The notes: generated by a model from the letters alone, not told the origin. Numbered from the stretch's first letter, positions 34,426 to 43,032 are shown. The stretch is DNA of 56,060 bases from DAOTKC01 sp035449045 (GCA_035449045.1 DAOTKC010000006.1:1-56060); one strand, 5' to 3'. A program made the numbers and translations.

Positions 34426-36699
34426 TTAAATCGAAACCGCCTTGCGATAGGCGCCGCGGACGGCCTCGAAAATTCTGGCGCCGCGGAAGCTGTCGCCGAC
34501 GTTGTAGATTTCGGGCGCGGCGTGCTCGCTGACGAGCTCGGTATAGAGCGCGCTCTTAGGCGATACACCCATGGCGAGAAGCACTTTGTCGGCCTCTAAA
34601 ATCCTCTCCTCGATAACCTCGCCGAAGGGCTTTAAAAGGTCCATGGGGTTCTCGACGTTTTCGGGGAGTATGGGCGCCCAAGTGTTGTAGGGGTCGGGCA
34701 CGCGCTTGTGGACGTTCTTGGCAATATAGACCTTGTTGCCCTCAATCTTTTTGAGCATGGCGCAGTTGATGAGCTCGACGCCGCCCTTTTCGAGATAGCG
34801 GATGATGTGGCCGCGGTTGGCGGTGCAGGCATGGTTCATGAAATATTTCTGCATCTCGACGACCTTGACGTCCTTATTCATCTCATAGCGCAGCATGTAG
34901 GCGGTTTCGGCGCCGACTATGCCGCCGCCGATTACTACTATCTTTTGAGCGTCCTTGACTAAATCGGGGTTGTTGATGACGTCGACGGCGAACAGCACGT
35001 TTTCGGAGTTGATGCCCGGCACAAATTTTTCGGGCGGCTTGCACTGAGATGAGCCCGTCGCCGTCAAAATAACGTCGTAGCCCTTCTCCTTTAGCGCGGC
35101 GGCGGTCGCGGCCGTGCCTAAGAAGAGCTTGAAGCTTGTATTCTTTTTAAGTTTTTCGACGACGCCGGCAAGATAGTCGAGATAGTTTTTCACCTCGTAT
35201 TTAATCTTGCCTTTGGCGGCGGGAATCAAATTTCCGCCGATTATTTCGGCTTTTTCATAGAGGTCAACCTTGTGGCCGCGGGCAATCAGCGCCTCGGCGG
35301 CGGTAACGCCGGCCGGGCCTGCGCCTATGACGGCGCACTTTTTGACTTGGGCGGCCTTGGGAATTTCGCGGGAATATTCCTCCTCAAACGCCGTTCTGGG
35401 GTTGACGGCGCACTGCGGGTGGCCGCCCTCCACAAACTCGTTTATGCAGGCCTCCTGGCAGCCGATGCAGGGGCGGATGTCGGCGACTTTGCCGGCGTAG
35501 GCCTTGTTGCACCAGTCGGGGTCGGCGAGAAGGGGGCGTCCCAGCATGACCATGTCGCATTTATTGTCGCGGAGCGCCTTTTCGGCGAGGTCGGGGTAGC
35601 CCAGCTTGCCGACGCCGACGACGGGCACTTCGAGGCCCTTATTGCTCTTGATGTCGTTCTCTTTAAAGAACTTTTTGACGATTTCGGAAATTTCGAGGAA
35701 GCATCCCGCCGGCATCGATGAAGGCGGATGCGGCAGCCACCAGTTGTCGTAGCAGCCGAGGTCGACGTCGAAGATATCGACGCCCGCCTTGACGAGCTCC
35801 GCCATATATTTGAGCGTCTGCTTTGCGGTGCGTTCGTCCTTGAATTTCTTCAAAGGATTGACGGTGTCCATCTTTTCGCCGTAGGTGGCGTTCAAGGCGA
35901 GCGAGAGGTCGATTCTATACATGATGGGATAGTCCGGCCCCACTCTCCTTCTGATTTCTTTAATCATGTCGATGCCGAACATCATGAAGTTGGCGTAGCG
36001 CCCCATCTTTCGGCGGTTGAAGGCGGGGTTGGTAACCTGCTCAAGCAGATAACCTTCGTGGCCGTGCAGATAGACGCCGTCGATGTTGGCGGCTTTGGCG
36101 TCGGCGCTGCCTTGGCCTATTCTCTTGATTATCTTTCTCAAGGAGTGGTCGGAAAGGCGGAGGCAGGGGACGTCCTTCATATACCAGTTGGGATTGAAGC
36201 TGGCGCTTCTCGGGAAGCTGAACTGGTTGACGAGGCATTGCGGATTGCCGACGCGGCCGAGGCCGGGCGTCAGCTGAATAAAGAAGTTGGCGCCGTGTGC
36301 GTGGCACATGGCGGCAAGGTCGCGCCATGCCGAAAACACCGTCCGCGAGCGGTCGATTCTGGGAAAATATGTAAGGTCGCCGAGCTCGATAAGCGATTTA
36401 TCGATGCCGTAGGACACCGGAATGAGGCCGCTCGTGATAAGGCCGACGCCTCCTCTCGCGCGCTCCTCAAAGTATTTTAGCATCTTGGGGCTGGGACGGC
36501 CTGTCTCGTCGCACATCGAGATGTTGCCCATTGGCGCCATCACCAGCCTGTTTTTCAGCGTCAGCCTGTTGACTTTAATGGGCGTGAACATATTGTCGTA
36601 AGGATATAAATCCTTCGACATTTTCGGCGTTTCAAAACCCTTGTTCCACCAATCGCCGTAGCTGTCTACAAGGGTTTGAATTCTGCTCTCATAATCCAT
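34426..36699 (-). CDS. Old-yellow-enzyme family NADH:flavin oxidoreductase (FadH/BaiCD type)
   Basis: 757 residues with GGAGG before ATG 36699. An FMN TIM-barrel (about 30-420; RLTLKNRLVMAPM, ERARGGVGLITSG, YLHGHEGYLLEQ) is followed by a 4Fe-4S cluster region CIGCQEACINEF...CAVNP, then FAD and NADH domains (AVIGAGPAGVTAAEAL, VVIGGGIVGAETAYML). This is the 2,4-dienoyl-CoA reductase/BaiCD layout, about 90 residues longer than usual. Such enzymes reduce C=C bonds next to a carbonyl. It is the first gene of the AcnX operon, behind a leader with a terminator-like hairpin. Confidence 0.9.
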   Translation of the reverse strand: MDYESRIQTLVDSYGDWWNKGFETPKMSKDLYPYDNMFTPIKVNRLTLKNRLVMAPMGNISMCDETGRPSPKMLKYFEERARGGVGLITSGLIPVSYGIDKSLIELGDLTYFPRIDRSRTVFSAWRDLAAMCHAHGANFFIQLTPGLGRVGNPQCLVNQFSFPRSASFNPNWYMKDVPCLRLSDHSLRKIIKRIGQGSADAKAANIDGVYLHGHEGYLLEQVTNPAFNRRKMGRYANFMMFGIDMIKEIRRRVGPDYPIMYRIDLSLALNATYGEKMDTVNPLKKFKDERTAKQTLKYMAELVKAGVDIFDVDLGCYDNWWLPHPPSSMPAGCFLEISEIVKKFFKENDIKSNKGLEVPVVGVGKLGYPDLAEKALRDNKCDMVMLGRPLLADPDWCNKAYAGKVADIRPCIGCQEACINEFVEGGHPQCAVNPRTAFEEEYSREIPKAAQVKKCAVIGAGPAGVTAAEALIARGHKVDLYEKAEIIGGNLIPAAKGKIKYEVKNYLDYLAGVVEKLKKNTSFKLFLGTAATAAALKEKGYDVILTATGSSQCKPPEKFVPGINSENVLFAVDVINNPDLVKDAQKIVVIGGGIVGAETAYMLRYEMNKDVKVVEMQKYFMNHACTANRGHIIRYLEKGGVELINCAMLKKIEGNKVYIAKNVHKRVPDPYNTWAPILPENVENPMDLLKPFGEVIEERILEADKVLLAMGVSPKSALYTELVSEHAAPEIYNVGDSFRGARIFEAVRGAYRKAVSI

Positions 36700-36742
36700 A
36701 ACTGCCTCCTTATATATTTAAATATTTTAATTTTTGAGTTCA

Positions 36743-36788
36743 GCTCCGAAAAAAGGATAAATCATATTTGGAATTTATCCGGCGGAGC
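36743..36788 (-). promoter_or_regulatory. Leader terminator/attenuator ahead of the OYE-AcnX operon
   Basis: On the minus strand GGATAAAT/ATTTATCC with a ten-base loop is followed by six T, then CGGAGC. An outer stem GCTCCG (36788-36783) with CGGAGC (36748-36743) closes around it. It lies between the promoter (36807-36835) and the start codon, so it could be an attenuator. Confidence 0.55.
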
Positions 36789-36806
36789 AAAGCTTACAGC
36801 CTTTAT

Positions 36807-36835
36807 ATTATAGCATCTCCCGCGCCTTAATTCAA
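36807..36835 (-). promoter_or_regulatory. Promoter of the OYE-AcnX operon
   Basis: TTGAAT (36835-36830) and TATAAT (36812-36807) on the minus strand with a 17-base spacer. Transcription would begin near 36800, about 100 bases before the start codon. The rest of the gap to 36982 shows no gene. Confidence 0.75.
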
Positions 36836-36981
36836 CATATTTATTCCGGTAATTCCGGTAATAATCATCAAAACAGATTAATTATTTCTACAAAACACTT
36901 AACCCGTCTAAAGATAATCAACATAATAAGGTAAGTAAATTCAGCCTAAACGAAAATTCGTTGCCCCCTAAAAATCGGATT

Positions 36982-38103
36982 TTATTTTCGCTTATCGAGC
37001 GCGGCGACCTTTTTTAAAATTTCGGGAATCTTTATTTTCTGCGGGCAATGCTCCATGCACTTTCCGCACTCGATGCAAAGATGCGCCCGATTGGTTTCGT
37101 CAATCAAGGCATAGCCGCTCTCAAAGGCGAAAGCGCTCTTTTCGGCGAGATAGGCGTTGTAGACGCCGAAATTCCTCGCGATATCGACGCCGGCGGGACA
37201 GTCCGAGCAGTAGCGGCAGGCGGTGCAGGGAACGGGGCGGGAAGCGCGGAACTCCTTTAGCGCGCCCTCCAAAACGCGGTATTCGTCCTCGTCAAGCGGG
37301 CGGAAATTTTTGAAGGTGTGTATATTATCGGTAAGCTGCCCTATCTCGCTCATTCCGCTCAAAACCGTCAGCACGGCGGGCTTGGAGGCAGCGTATCGAA
37401 GCCCCCACGATGCCGCGCTCGCCTCACTGTCGGCGGCTTTCAAAATATCGAGCGCGTTCTTGTTAAGCCGCGCCAGCGCGCCGCCGCGAAGCGGCTCCAT
37501 CACTATGACGGGAAGGCCTTTTTCGGCAAGGACGTTATACTGCCCTTCGGCGTCTTGCTGCTCCCAATCAAGATAGTTGAGCTGAATTTGCGCGAAGTCG
37601 AACTCGTATTTCTCGGTATAGCTTTTTAAAAATGAGGCGCGGTCGTGCGCCGAAAAGCCCAGCCGCCGAATTTTTCCTTCTTCCTTCTTTAGCTTGAGAA
37701 AATCATAAAAATCATATTTTTCGATTGTAGGAATGGTCTCGCGGCTGGCGTTGTGAATGAGGTAAAAGTCAAAATATTCAACGCCGCAACGCCTAAGCTG
37801 CTCCTCGAAAATGCGCTCGACGTCGGCGGCCTTTCGGACATTCCAAGGCGGCATCTTGTCGGCGAGATAAAAGCTTTCGCGGCGGTATTTTTTGAGCGCC
37901 CGCCCCAAAAACTTCTCCGATTCGCCGTTATGGTAAATATATGCGGTATCGAAATAGTTGACGCCGGCATTCATTGCGGCGTCGACCATCTCCTCCGCCG
38001 CTTTTTCGTCGATTTTCTTTTCGGCGGTCTGGGGAAGCCGCATGCAACCGAAGCCGAGAAGGGAAATATAGTCGTTTGAATTTTTATATCTGCGCTTTTC
38101 CAT
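36982..38103 (-). CDS. Aldo/keto reductase with C-terminal 4Fe-4S ferredoxin domain
   Basis: 373 residues. The AKR barrel (about 1-275) shows LGFGCMRLPQ, the catalytic Asp and Tyr in VNYFDTAYIYHNGESE, Lys in YLADKMPPWN and His in DFYLIHN. A C-terminal ferredoxin part has Cys in CTACRYCSDCPAGVD and CIECGKCMEHCP. Proteins of this type are common in anaerobes and are annotated as putative oxidoreductases; the substrate is not known. It seems to be transcribed alone. Confidence 0.9.
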   Translation of the reverse strand: MEKRRYKNSNDYISLLGFGCMRLPQTAEKKIDEKAAEEMVDAAMNAGVNYFDTAYIYHNGESEKFLGRALKKYRRESFYLADKMPPWNVRKAADVERIFEEQLRRCGVEYFDFYLIHNASRETIPTIEKYDFYDFLKLKKEEGKIRRLGFSAHDRASFLKSYTEKYEFDFAQIQLNYLDWEQQDAEGQYNVLAEKGLPVIVMEPLRGGALARLNKNALDILKAADSEASAASWGLRYAASKPAVLTVLSGMSEIGQLTDNIHTFKNFRPLDEDEYRVLEGALKEFRASRPVPCTACRYCSDCPAGVDIARNFGVYNAYLAEKSAFAFESGYALIDETNRAHLCIECGKCMEHCPQKIKIPEILKKVAALDKRK

Positions 38104-38217
38104 TCTAAACCTTGTTTTCTTTTTTGATAATACCTTCGAGATAACCTAAGTTATTTTCCGATTATATCCGATAAATCGTCCATTATTCAAGTTTTCGGGC
38201 ATAAAACCGCGAAGTAA

Positions 38218-38643
38218 TTATTTCGCGCCTTTTTCAAATTCCGCCATCTTTGATTTTATAGCGCGAAACGCTTCGTCTTTGTCGGATATATTCAAACAAA
38301 GCGCCTCGAAAGGGCAGATTCCGCCCCGTTTGGACATAACGGCGTCCGTCCTTTCGCCGAACGAAAAGGGTATGCCGCAAAGAGAGAGCACTTCTACTCC
38401 TCTATTGCTCATGACTGCGCCGTAAACACCGGAAGCTCCCGAGTATGCGGCGAGGAAAGCGGCCGCGCCGCCCACCACGCTGTCGTAAATCTCGGCGCCC
38501 TCGCCGTCTATCCCCGAATCGATTAAGGACAGCAGCGGCTTGAGCCCGCTGTCAAATGATTTAAAATTCACGGCGCCGTCCTTTATCGCGGCGGCGGTAT
38601 ATCCCTCGTCAAGAAGTTTTTTGCCAATCTCTGAGTATTTCAT
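38218..38643 (-). CDS. DUF1893-family protein
   Basis: 141 residues from ATG 38643, chosen because the family usually starts here; the TTG 24 codons earlier gives an unrelated N-terminal extension. The sequence pattern, LLDEGYTAAAIKDGAV, GGAAAFLAAYSGASGVYGAVMS and GICPFEALCLNI, fits DUF1893, small cytosolic proteins of unknown function fused or linked elsewhere with ATP-cone-like or redox proteins. Three Cys (LCGI, GICP, ALCL) lie near the C terminus. It is divergent from the M14 peptidase gene. Confidence 0.7.
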   Translation of the reverse strand: MKYSEIGKKLLDEGYTAAAIKDGAVNFKSFDSGLKPLLSLIDSGIDGEGAEIYDSVVGGAAAFLAAYSGASGVYGAVMSNRGVEVLSLCGIPFSFGERTDAVMSKRGGICPFEALCLNISDKDEAFRAIKSKMAEFEKGAK

Positions 38644-38762
38644 CGCTATAGGTTTATTATAAACGGTTTTTTCAATAAATTCAACAAGGCCTCGCGCTTT
38701 TCTTTGTCGCAACAAACCGGCTTTGGCAATATAGATAAAGTATAGGGTTTTAGGAGGGGATT

Positions 38763-40037
38763 ATGAGAACGCTGAGGTTAGGTATGTCGGGCACCGACGT
38801 CATGGAAATTCAGGCGATGCTACAAAAGATAGGATATTACGCGGGGCCGTTAGACGGTATATTCGGGCCGCAGACGCAAGCCGCCGTCATCCGATTCCAG
38901 CGGGATTTCGGGCTTGCGCCCGACGGCATCATAGGCCCGGCGACGCACGCCGCAATGGAACGCTACCTTTTAGGCTACAATATATATTTTGTCAAAAGCG
39001 GCGATACCGTCTTTTCTATATCGCAGCGATACGGCATCAGCCCGCTTCTTTTGCTTGCCGCCAACCCCGGCATTGACGCCGATAACCTTGCAGTCGGTCA
39101 GCGTCTGATTGTCCCCTACCGCTTCAACGTCGTCGACACCAACATCGACTACACCTATGACGTCCTTCAGCGCGACGTCGCCGGCCTTAGAGCAAGATAC
39201 CCCTTTTTGGAGGTCGGCAGCGCGGGAAAAAGTTCGCTGGGGCGGGATCTCACCTACATAAGACTGGGCACCGGCCCCAATCAAGTGTTTTATAACGGCG
39301 CCCATCATTCGCTGGAATGGATAACCTCGCCCCTTCTCATGAAGTTTATCGAGGAGTTTTCAAGAGCCTATGTGCTGGGGGAAACGATGAGCTTCGGCTA
39401 CAATCCCCGAAGCATTTGGAACGCAAGCAGCATCTACATAATTCCCATGGTCAATCCCGACGGCGTCGACCTCGTTCTTAACGGCCTCAGCCCGGCCAAT
39501 CCAAATTATAATAATTTAATCCGCTGGAATAACGGCAGCGCCGATTTTTCGGCGAACTGGCAAGCAAACAACAACGGCGTCGATTTAAACCACAACTACA
39601 ACGCGGCGTGGCAGCTTTCCAAGGACGCCGAGGCCGCCTACGGCGTCACCGGACCGGGCCCGACGAGATATTCGGGCACGGCGCCCGAGTCGGAGCCGGA
39701 ATCGCGGGCGGTGGCGGATTTTACGAGGGCGCACGATTTCCGCCTAGTCATCGCCTACCACACCCAAGGCAGAGTGATTTATTGGGACTTTATGGATATG
39801 GCGCCGCCCGAGGCAAGAATAATCGCGCAGGCGTTTTCGAGGGCGAGCGGCTACGCTCTTGACCAGACGGAGGGAATAGCGTCCTACGCCGGCTATAAGG
39901 ACTGGTTTATTCAGGATTTTGCAAGGCCGGGCTTCACAATAGAAGTCGGTCTCGGCGTCAATCCTTTGCCCATCTCGCAGTTCGACACCATCTATGCCGA
40001 AAACCTTCAAGTCCTGCTTTTGGGCGCAATAATTTAA
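38763..40037 (+). CDS. M14 zinc carboxypeptidase with peptidoglycan-binding and LysM domains
   Basis: 424 residues; AGGAGG precedes the ATG. Domain order is PG_binding_1 (about 5-63; GTDVMEIQAMLQKIGYY, DGIFGPQTQAAVIRFQ), LysM (about 73-119; YFVKSGDTVFSISQRYGIS), and M14 (about 130-424). Zinc ligands are visible in GAHHSLEW (near 180) and YHTQG, and the catalytic Glu in FTIEVG. This matches gamma-D-glutamyl-meso-diaminopimelate peptidase I-type enzymes that cut peptidoglycan stem peptides. No signal peptide is present, as with sporulation members acting in the mother cell. It is followed by a terminator. Confidence 0.9.
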   Translation: MRTLRLGMSGTDVMEIQAMLQKIGYYAGPLDGIFGPQTQAAVIRFQRDFGLAPDGIIGPATHAAMERYLLGYNIYFVKSGDTVFSISQRYGISPLLLLAANPGIDADNLAVGQRLIVPYRFNVVDTNIDYTYDVLQRDVAGLRARYPFLEVGSAGKSSLGRDLTYIRLGTGPNQVFYNGAHHSLEWITSPLLMKFIEEFSRAYVLGETMSFGYNPRSIWNASSIYIIPMVNPDGVDLVLNGLSPANPNYNNLIRWNNGSADFSANWQANNNGVDLNHNYNAAWQLSKDAEAAYGVTGPGPTRYSGTAPESEPESRAVADFTRAHDFRLVIAYHTQGRVIYWDFMDMAPPEARIIAQAFSRASGYALDQTEGIASYAGYKDWFIQDFARPGFTIEVGLGVNPLPISQFDTIYAENLQVLLLGAII

Positions 40038-40076
40038 TAGGATTGCCTCAAATCTTAAGCGTTGTCCCGAAAAAAT

Positions 40077-40102
40077 CCCGCCAAGCTACGGCGGGCTTTT
40101 TT
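40077..40102 (+). terminator. Terminator of the M14 peptidase gene
   Basis: CCCGCC/GGCGGG stem with a seven-base loop, followed by C and six T. Confidence 0.85.
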
Positions 40103-40127
40103 CTTTTCCAAAATTATTATAATATCC

Positions 40128-40157
40128 TTTACAAAATACAACTATCAGTTGTATAAT
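40128..40157 (+). promoter_or_regulatory. Promoter and operator of the LexA-like/radical SAM unit
   Basis: TTTACA (40128-40133) and TATAAT (40152-40157) with an 18-base spacer. A perfect inverted repeat TACAACT-ATC-AGTTGTA (40137-40153) overlaps the -10 box, the expected place for autorepression. It is unlike the classic Gram-positive SOS box GAAC-N4-GTTC. Confidence 0.7.
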
Positions 40158-40176
40158 AATGAACGAGGTTAAAAAT

Positions 40177-40752
40177 ATGCTTTCTAAAAAATTGAAAGGA
40201 TTGAGAATTGAAAAGGGGCTTACTCAGGCCGAGCTTGCGGCCAAGCTCGGCGTCACGCAACAGGCGGTCGCAAAATGGGAGGCCGGCCGAGCCTTTCCCG
40301 AGCCTAAAATGATTCTGCGCATAGCCGAACTCTTTTCCGTCAGCGCCGATTTTCTTTTGGGCGGCGCGGCGGCGCAAAGGGTGAAAATCATCGGCACCGT
40401 CAAGGCGGGCTACAACGCGCTTGCTTTGGAGGAGGATTTGGGCGCGGCCGAGGCCGAAGTCGAGGACGCCGAGCGCTACCGCTTTTTGGTCGTCAAGGGC
40501 GACTCGATGGCGCCCTATATCCGAAAGGGCGACCTTGCGCTGGTCAGGCTTCAGCCCGAGCTAAAAAACGGCGATATCGGCGTCTTTATAAACGGCGAGG
40601 GGGAGGCCACGGTAAAACAATATTTTTACGAGAACGGACGGGTCAGCCTTGTTCCGTTTAACAGCGAATACCCGACATTGACATTCAAAGGCGGCGGATT
40701 GGAGGGGCTTACGGTTTTCGGCCGCGTCGTCGAAACCCGTTCCAAGTGGTGA
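40177..40752 (+). CDS. LexA-like repressor, XRE helix-turn-helix plus S24 peptidase
   Basis: 191 residues from ATG 40177, preceded by GAGG eight bases upstream; an ATG at 40159 would overlap that site. An XRE helix-turn-helix (about 4-60; TQAELAAKLGVTQQAVAKWEAG) is joined to an S24 domain. The self-cleavage pair Ala77-Gly78 (TVKAGYN), catalytic Ser110 (KGDSMAPY) and Lys147 (ATVKQYF) are all present, so autoproteolysis is plausible. Four bases separate it from the radical SAM gene. It is probably a DNA-damage or stress-released repressor of itself and the two following genes. Confidence 0.88.
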   Translation: MLSKKLKGLRIEKGLTQAELAAKLGVTQQAVAKWEAGRAFPEPKMILRIAELFSVSADFLLGGAAAQRVKIIGTVKAGYNALALEEDLGAAEAEVEDAERYRFLVVKGDSMAPYIRKGDLALVRLQPELKNGDIGVFINGEGEATVKQYFYENGRVSLVPFNSEYPTLTFKGGGLEGLTVFGRVVETRSKW

Positions 40753-40755
40753 GTT

Positions 40756-42060
40756 ATGGACTTGATGGAGAAGCTTACCATATTGACCGACAGCGCAAAA
40801 TACGACGCGGCGTGCACCTCCTCGGGGGCGGATCGACCGGGCACGGTTATGGCGGGCTGCTGCCACTCCTTTGCCGCCGACGGCAGGTGCATAAGCCTGC
40901 TCAAGGTGCTGTTGACCAACTACTGCGTCTACGACTGCAAATACTGCGTCAACCGCGTCAGCAACGATTGCGCGCGCGCAGCATTCAAGCCCGAGGAGCT
41001 CGCCGAGCTCACCGTCGAGTTTTATAGGCGCAACTATATCGAGGGGCTTTTTTTGTCGAGCGGCGTTCTCAGAAGCCCCGACTACACCATGGAGCAGATG
41101 ATTCGCGCCCTCGAGCTTTTGCGACACCGCCATCATTTCGGCGGCTACATTCACGCCAAGGCCATTCCCGGCGCCTCGCCCGAGCTTGTGAGAAAGTTAG
41201 GGTTTTTGGCGGACAGGCTCAGCATCAACGTCGAGCTTCCCAGCGAGCGGAGCCTCACCGCGCTCGCGCCCGACAAAAAACGGACGGACATTTTTTCGGC
41301 GATGTCGGAAATAAAGAGCGGAATCGGCGAAAACTGCCGCGATTTGGCAATCTATAAAAAGGCGCCGAGATTTGCTACGGCGGGACAGGCGACACAGCTC
41401 ATTATCGGCGCCACGCCCGAAACGGACTATCAAATCATCACGCTCGCTTCGGCGATGTATAAAAAATTCGGCTTAAAGCGCGTCTTTTACTCGGCATATA
41501 TTCCCGTTGCCGAACATTCCCTTTTGCCCGCCCTCAACCAAAAGCCGCCTCTTCTTCGCGAGCACCGCCTCTATCAGGCGGACTGGCTGATGCGTCAATA
41601 CGGCTTTAAGGCGGAGGATATTTTGAGTCCCGAAGCGCCCAACTTCAACCCCTATCTCGACCCCAAATGCAACTGGGCGGTCAACAATATGCAGGAATTT
41701 CCCGTCGACGTCAACACCGCGCCGCTTGAAAAGCTTCTCCGCGTTCCCGGCATCGGGCCGACGAGCGCGAGAAGGATTGTCGCGGCGAGAAGGAGCGGGC
41801 GGCTGGGCATCGCCGAGCTTCGGCGAATCGGCGTCGTTTTGAAGCGGGCGCAGTATTTCATCATAGCGTCCGGCAACGACAGCGCGACGCGAGACAGAGA
41901 AATGATTGTGCGGGCTCTTATCGACCCAAAAATCTACTCATTCGGTGCCGAGCAGCTCTCGCTTTTTCAGGAAACGCCGGCATTGCCGAACGTGTCCGAA
42001 TTCAATTCGCTCGATGAAGCTGTGGAGGAAACGGTGCTATGCCTGACTCAAAGCCTTTAG
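40756..42060 (+). CDS. Radical SAM DNA modification/repair-type protein (TIGR03916-like)
   Basis: 434 residues. The radical SAM cluster motif CxxxCxxC is in TNYCVYDCKYC (about 54-64), after an unusual Cys-rich start (AACTSSG, AGCCHSF). A C-terminal helix-hairpin-helix (VNTAPLEKLLRVPGIGPTSARRI, about 316-338) suggests DNA binding. The family is named for putative DNA modification or repair and is usually paired with the DUF4130 protein, as here, where it overlaps by 22 bases. The reaction is unknown. It lies directly after a LexA-like repressor. Confidence 0.88.
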   Translation: MDLMEKLTILTDSAKYDAACTSSGADRPGTVMAGCCHSFAADGRCISLLKVLLTNYCVYDCKYCVNRVSNDCARAAFKPEELAELTVEFYRRNYIEGLFLSSGVLRSPDYTMEQMIRALELLRHRHHFGGYIHAKAIPGASPELVRKLGFLADRLSINVELPSERSLTALAPDKKRTDIFSAMSEIKSGIGENCRDLAIYKKAPRFATAGQATQLIIGATPETDYQIITLASAMYKKFGLKRVFYSAYIPVAEHSLLPALNQKPPLLREHRLYQADWLMRQYGFKAEDILSPEAPNFNPYLDPKCNWAVNNMQEFPVDVNTAPLEKLLRVPGIGPTSARRIVAARRSGRLGIAELRRIGVVLKRAQYFIIASGNDSATRDREMIVRALIDPKIYSFGAEQLSLFQETPALPNVSEFNSLDEAVEETVLCLTQSL

Positions 42061-42833
42061 CCCGCCCCACCAACACAATATATCTTTACGACGGCAGTTT
42101 TGAGGGCTTCTTATGCTGCGTCTTTGTCAGCGTTCGGGAAAAGGAACTGCCCCTGAATATCCTTCCCGAAACCGCCGCGCCCACCCTTTTCGAGACGCGT
42201 TTTATTTTGAGCGACGCCGAAAAAGCGGAAGGAGTCCGCGCATCCATTCCCAAAAAAATCTCGCCGCGGGCTTGGGAGCTCGTCACCACGGTATTCTGCA
42301 GCTGTCTTGCCGATAAGGAGCTTCACCTTATCAAGTTTTTGCTCAAAGGCTACCGCGAAGGCGGCAAAATCTGCAATATGTTGGGCGACGAGGTTGTCGC
42401 GCCGCTGCTCGCCGCCGAGCGAAGGCTTCTCGGCGAGGCGCATCTGCTGAAGGGATTCGTCCGTTTCGCCGACGCCGGCGGCGCGCTCGTCGCCGCAATT
42501 ACGCCAAAAAACTACGTCCTTCCCTTTATCGCGCGGCATTTCACTTTGCGCTTTCCGCGCGAGCAGTTTATGATTTTCGACAAAACCCACAAAGCCGCGC
42601 TGATTCACCAAAACGGCGAGGCCGAAATAATTAGCGTCGACGACGTCGCCTTTCCCGAAATTTCGGAAGAAGAGGCGCGCTATCAGGAGCTTTGGAAGCG
42701 CTTCTACAACACCATAGCAATCAAAGGACGGGAGAACCCCCGTTGCCGCATGACGCACATGCCCAAACGCTATTGGCAAAATATGCTCGAAGTCAGCGAC
42801 CTCGTCAATCCCGATAAGGAATACGAACGCTGA
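42039..42833 (+). CDS. DUF4130 (TIGR03915) DNA-metabolism partner protein
   Basis: 264 residues, starting within the radical SAM gene (22-base overlap). The start IYLYDGSFEGFLCCVF is the family hallmark, and HMPKRYWQNM near the end is also typical. In other genomes the protein is linked to the radical SAM partner. It has no recognised catalytic motif. The overlap implies coupled translation and a shared job. A terminator follows. Confidence 0.88.
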   Translation: MPDSKPLARPTNTIYLYDGSFEGFLCCVFVSVREKELPLNILPETAAPTLFETRFILSDAEKAEGVRASIPKKISPRAWELVTTVFCSCLADKELHLIKFLLKGYREGGKICNMLGDEVVAPLLAAERRLLGEAHLLKGFVRFADAGGALVAAITPKNYVLPFIARHFTLRFPREQFMIFDKTHKAALIHQNGEAEIISVDDVAFPEISEEEARYQELWKRFYNTIAIKGRENPRCRMTHMPKRYWQNMLEVSDLVNPDKEYER

Positions 42834-42855
42834 GAAAATACAAAACCAAAACATC

Positions 42856-42882
42856 AAAAAACCGCTAAAAGAGCGGTTTTTT
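42856..42882 (+). terminator. Terminator of the radical SAM unit
   Basis: A perfect 11-base stem AAAAAACCGCT/AGCGGTTTTTT with a five-base loop. Confidence 0.9.
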
Positions 42883-42890
42883 CATCTGTT

Positions 42891-43032
42891 ATCGTCTCCA
42901 AAATAGGCAGAAGGGTTGCAGATTGCGTCCTTTTAAGTGCGAGACAAGGGAGCGTATATAGAATACGTGACCGCCGCCGAGACACGCAAAAAGGGCGCTA
43001 GATGCGCCCTTCTGCCAATTTTGGTGGACGAT
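42891..43032. repeat. Inverted repeat pairing a tRNA-Lys 3' end with a distant copy
   Basis: The left arm (42891-42915, from ATCGTC through CCAAAAT to GGCAGAAGGG) matches, inverted and nearly perfectly, the right arm (43007-43032), which spans the last bases of tRNA-Lys(CTT) with its CCA and the bases after it. About 90 bases lie between the arms, including a terminator hairpin. It looks like an inverted duplication of a tRNA 3' end, or the ends of a small mobile or structured element. Confidence 0.6.
42991..43011 (-). terminator. Terminator of the tRNA operon
   Basis: AAGGGCGC/GCGCCCTT stem with a five-base loop and five T on the minus strand, 11 bases past tRNA-Lys(CTT). Confidence 0.85.

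Noticed and set aside
40159..40176. Upstream ATG as the start of the LexA-like repressor
   Set aside because: Its codons contain the GAGG site that serves the ATG at 40177, and the upstream ATG has no ribosome binding site and sits two bases from the -10 box.
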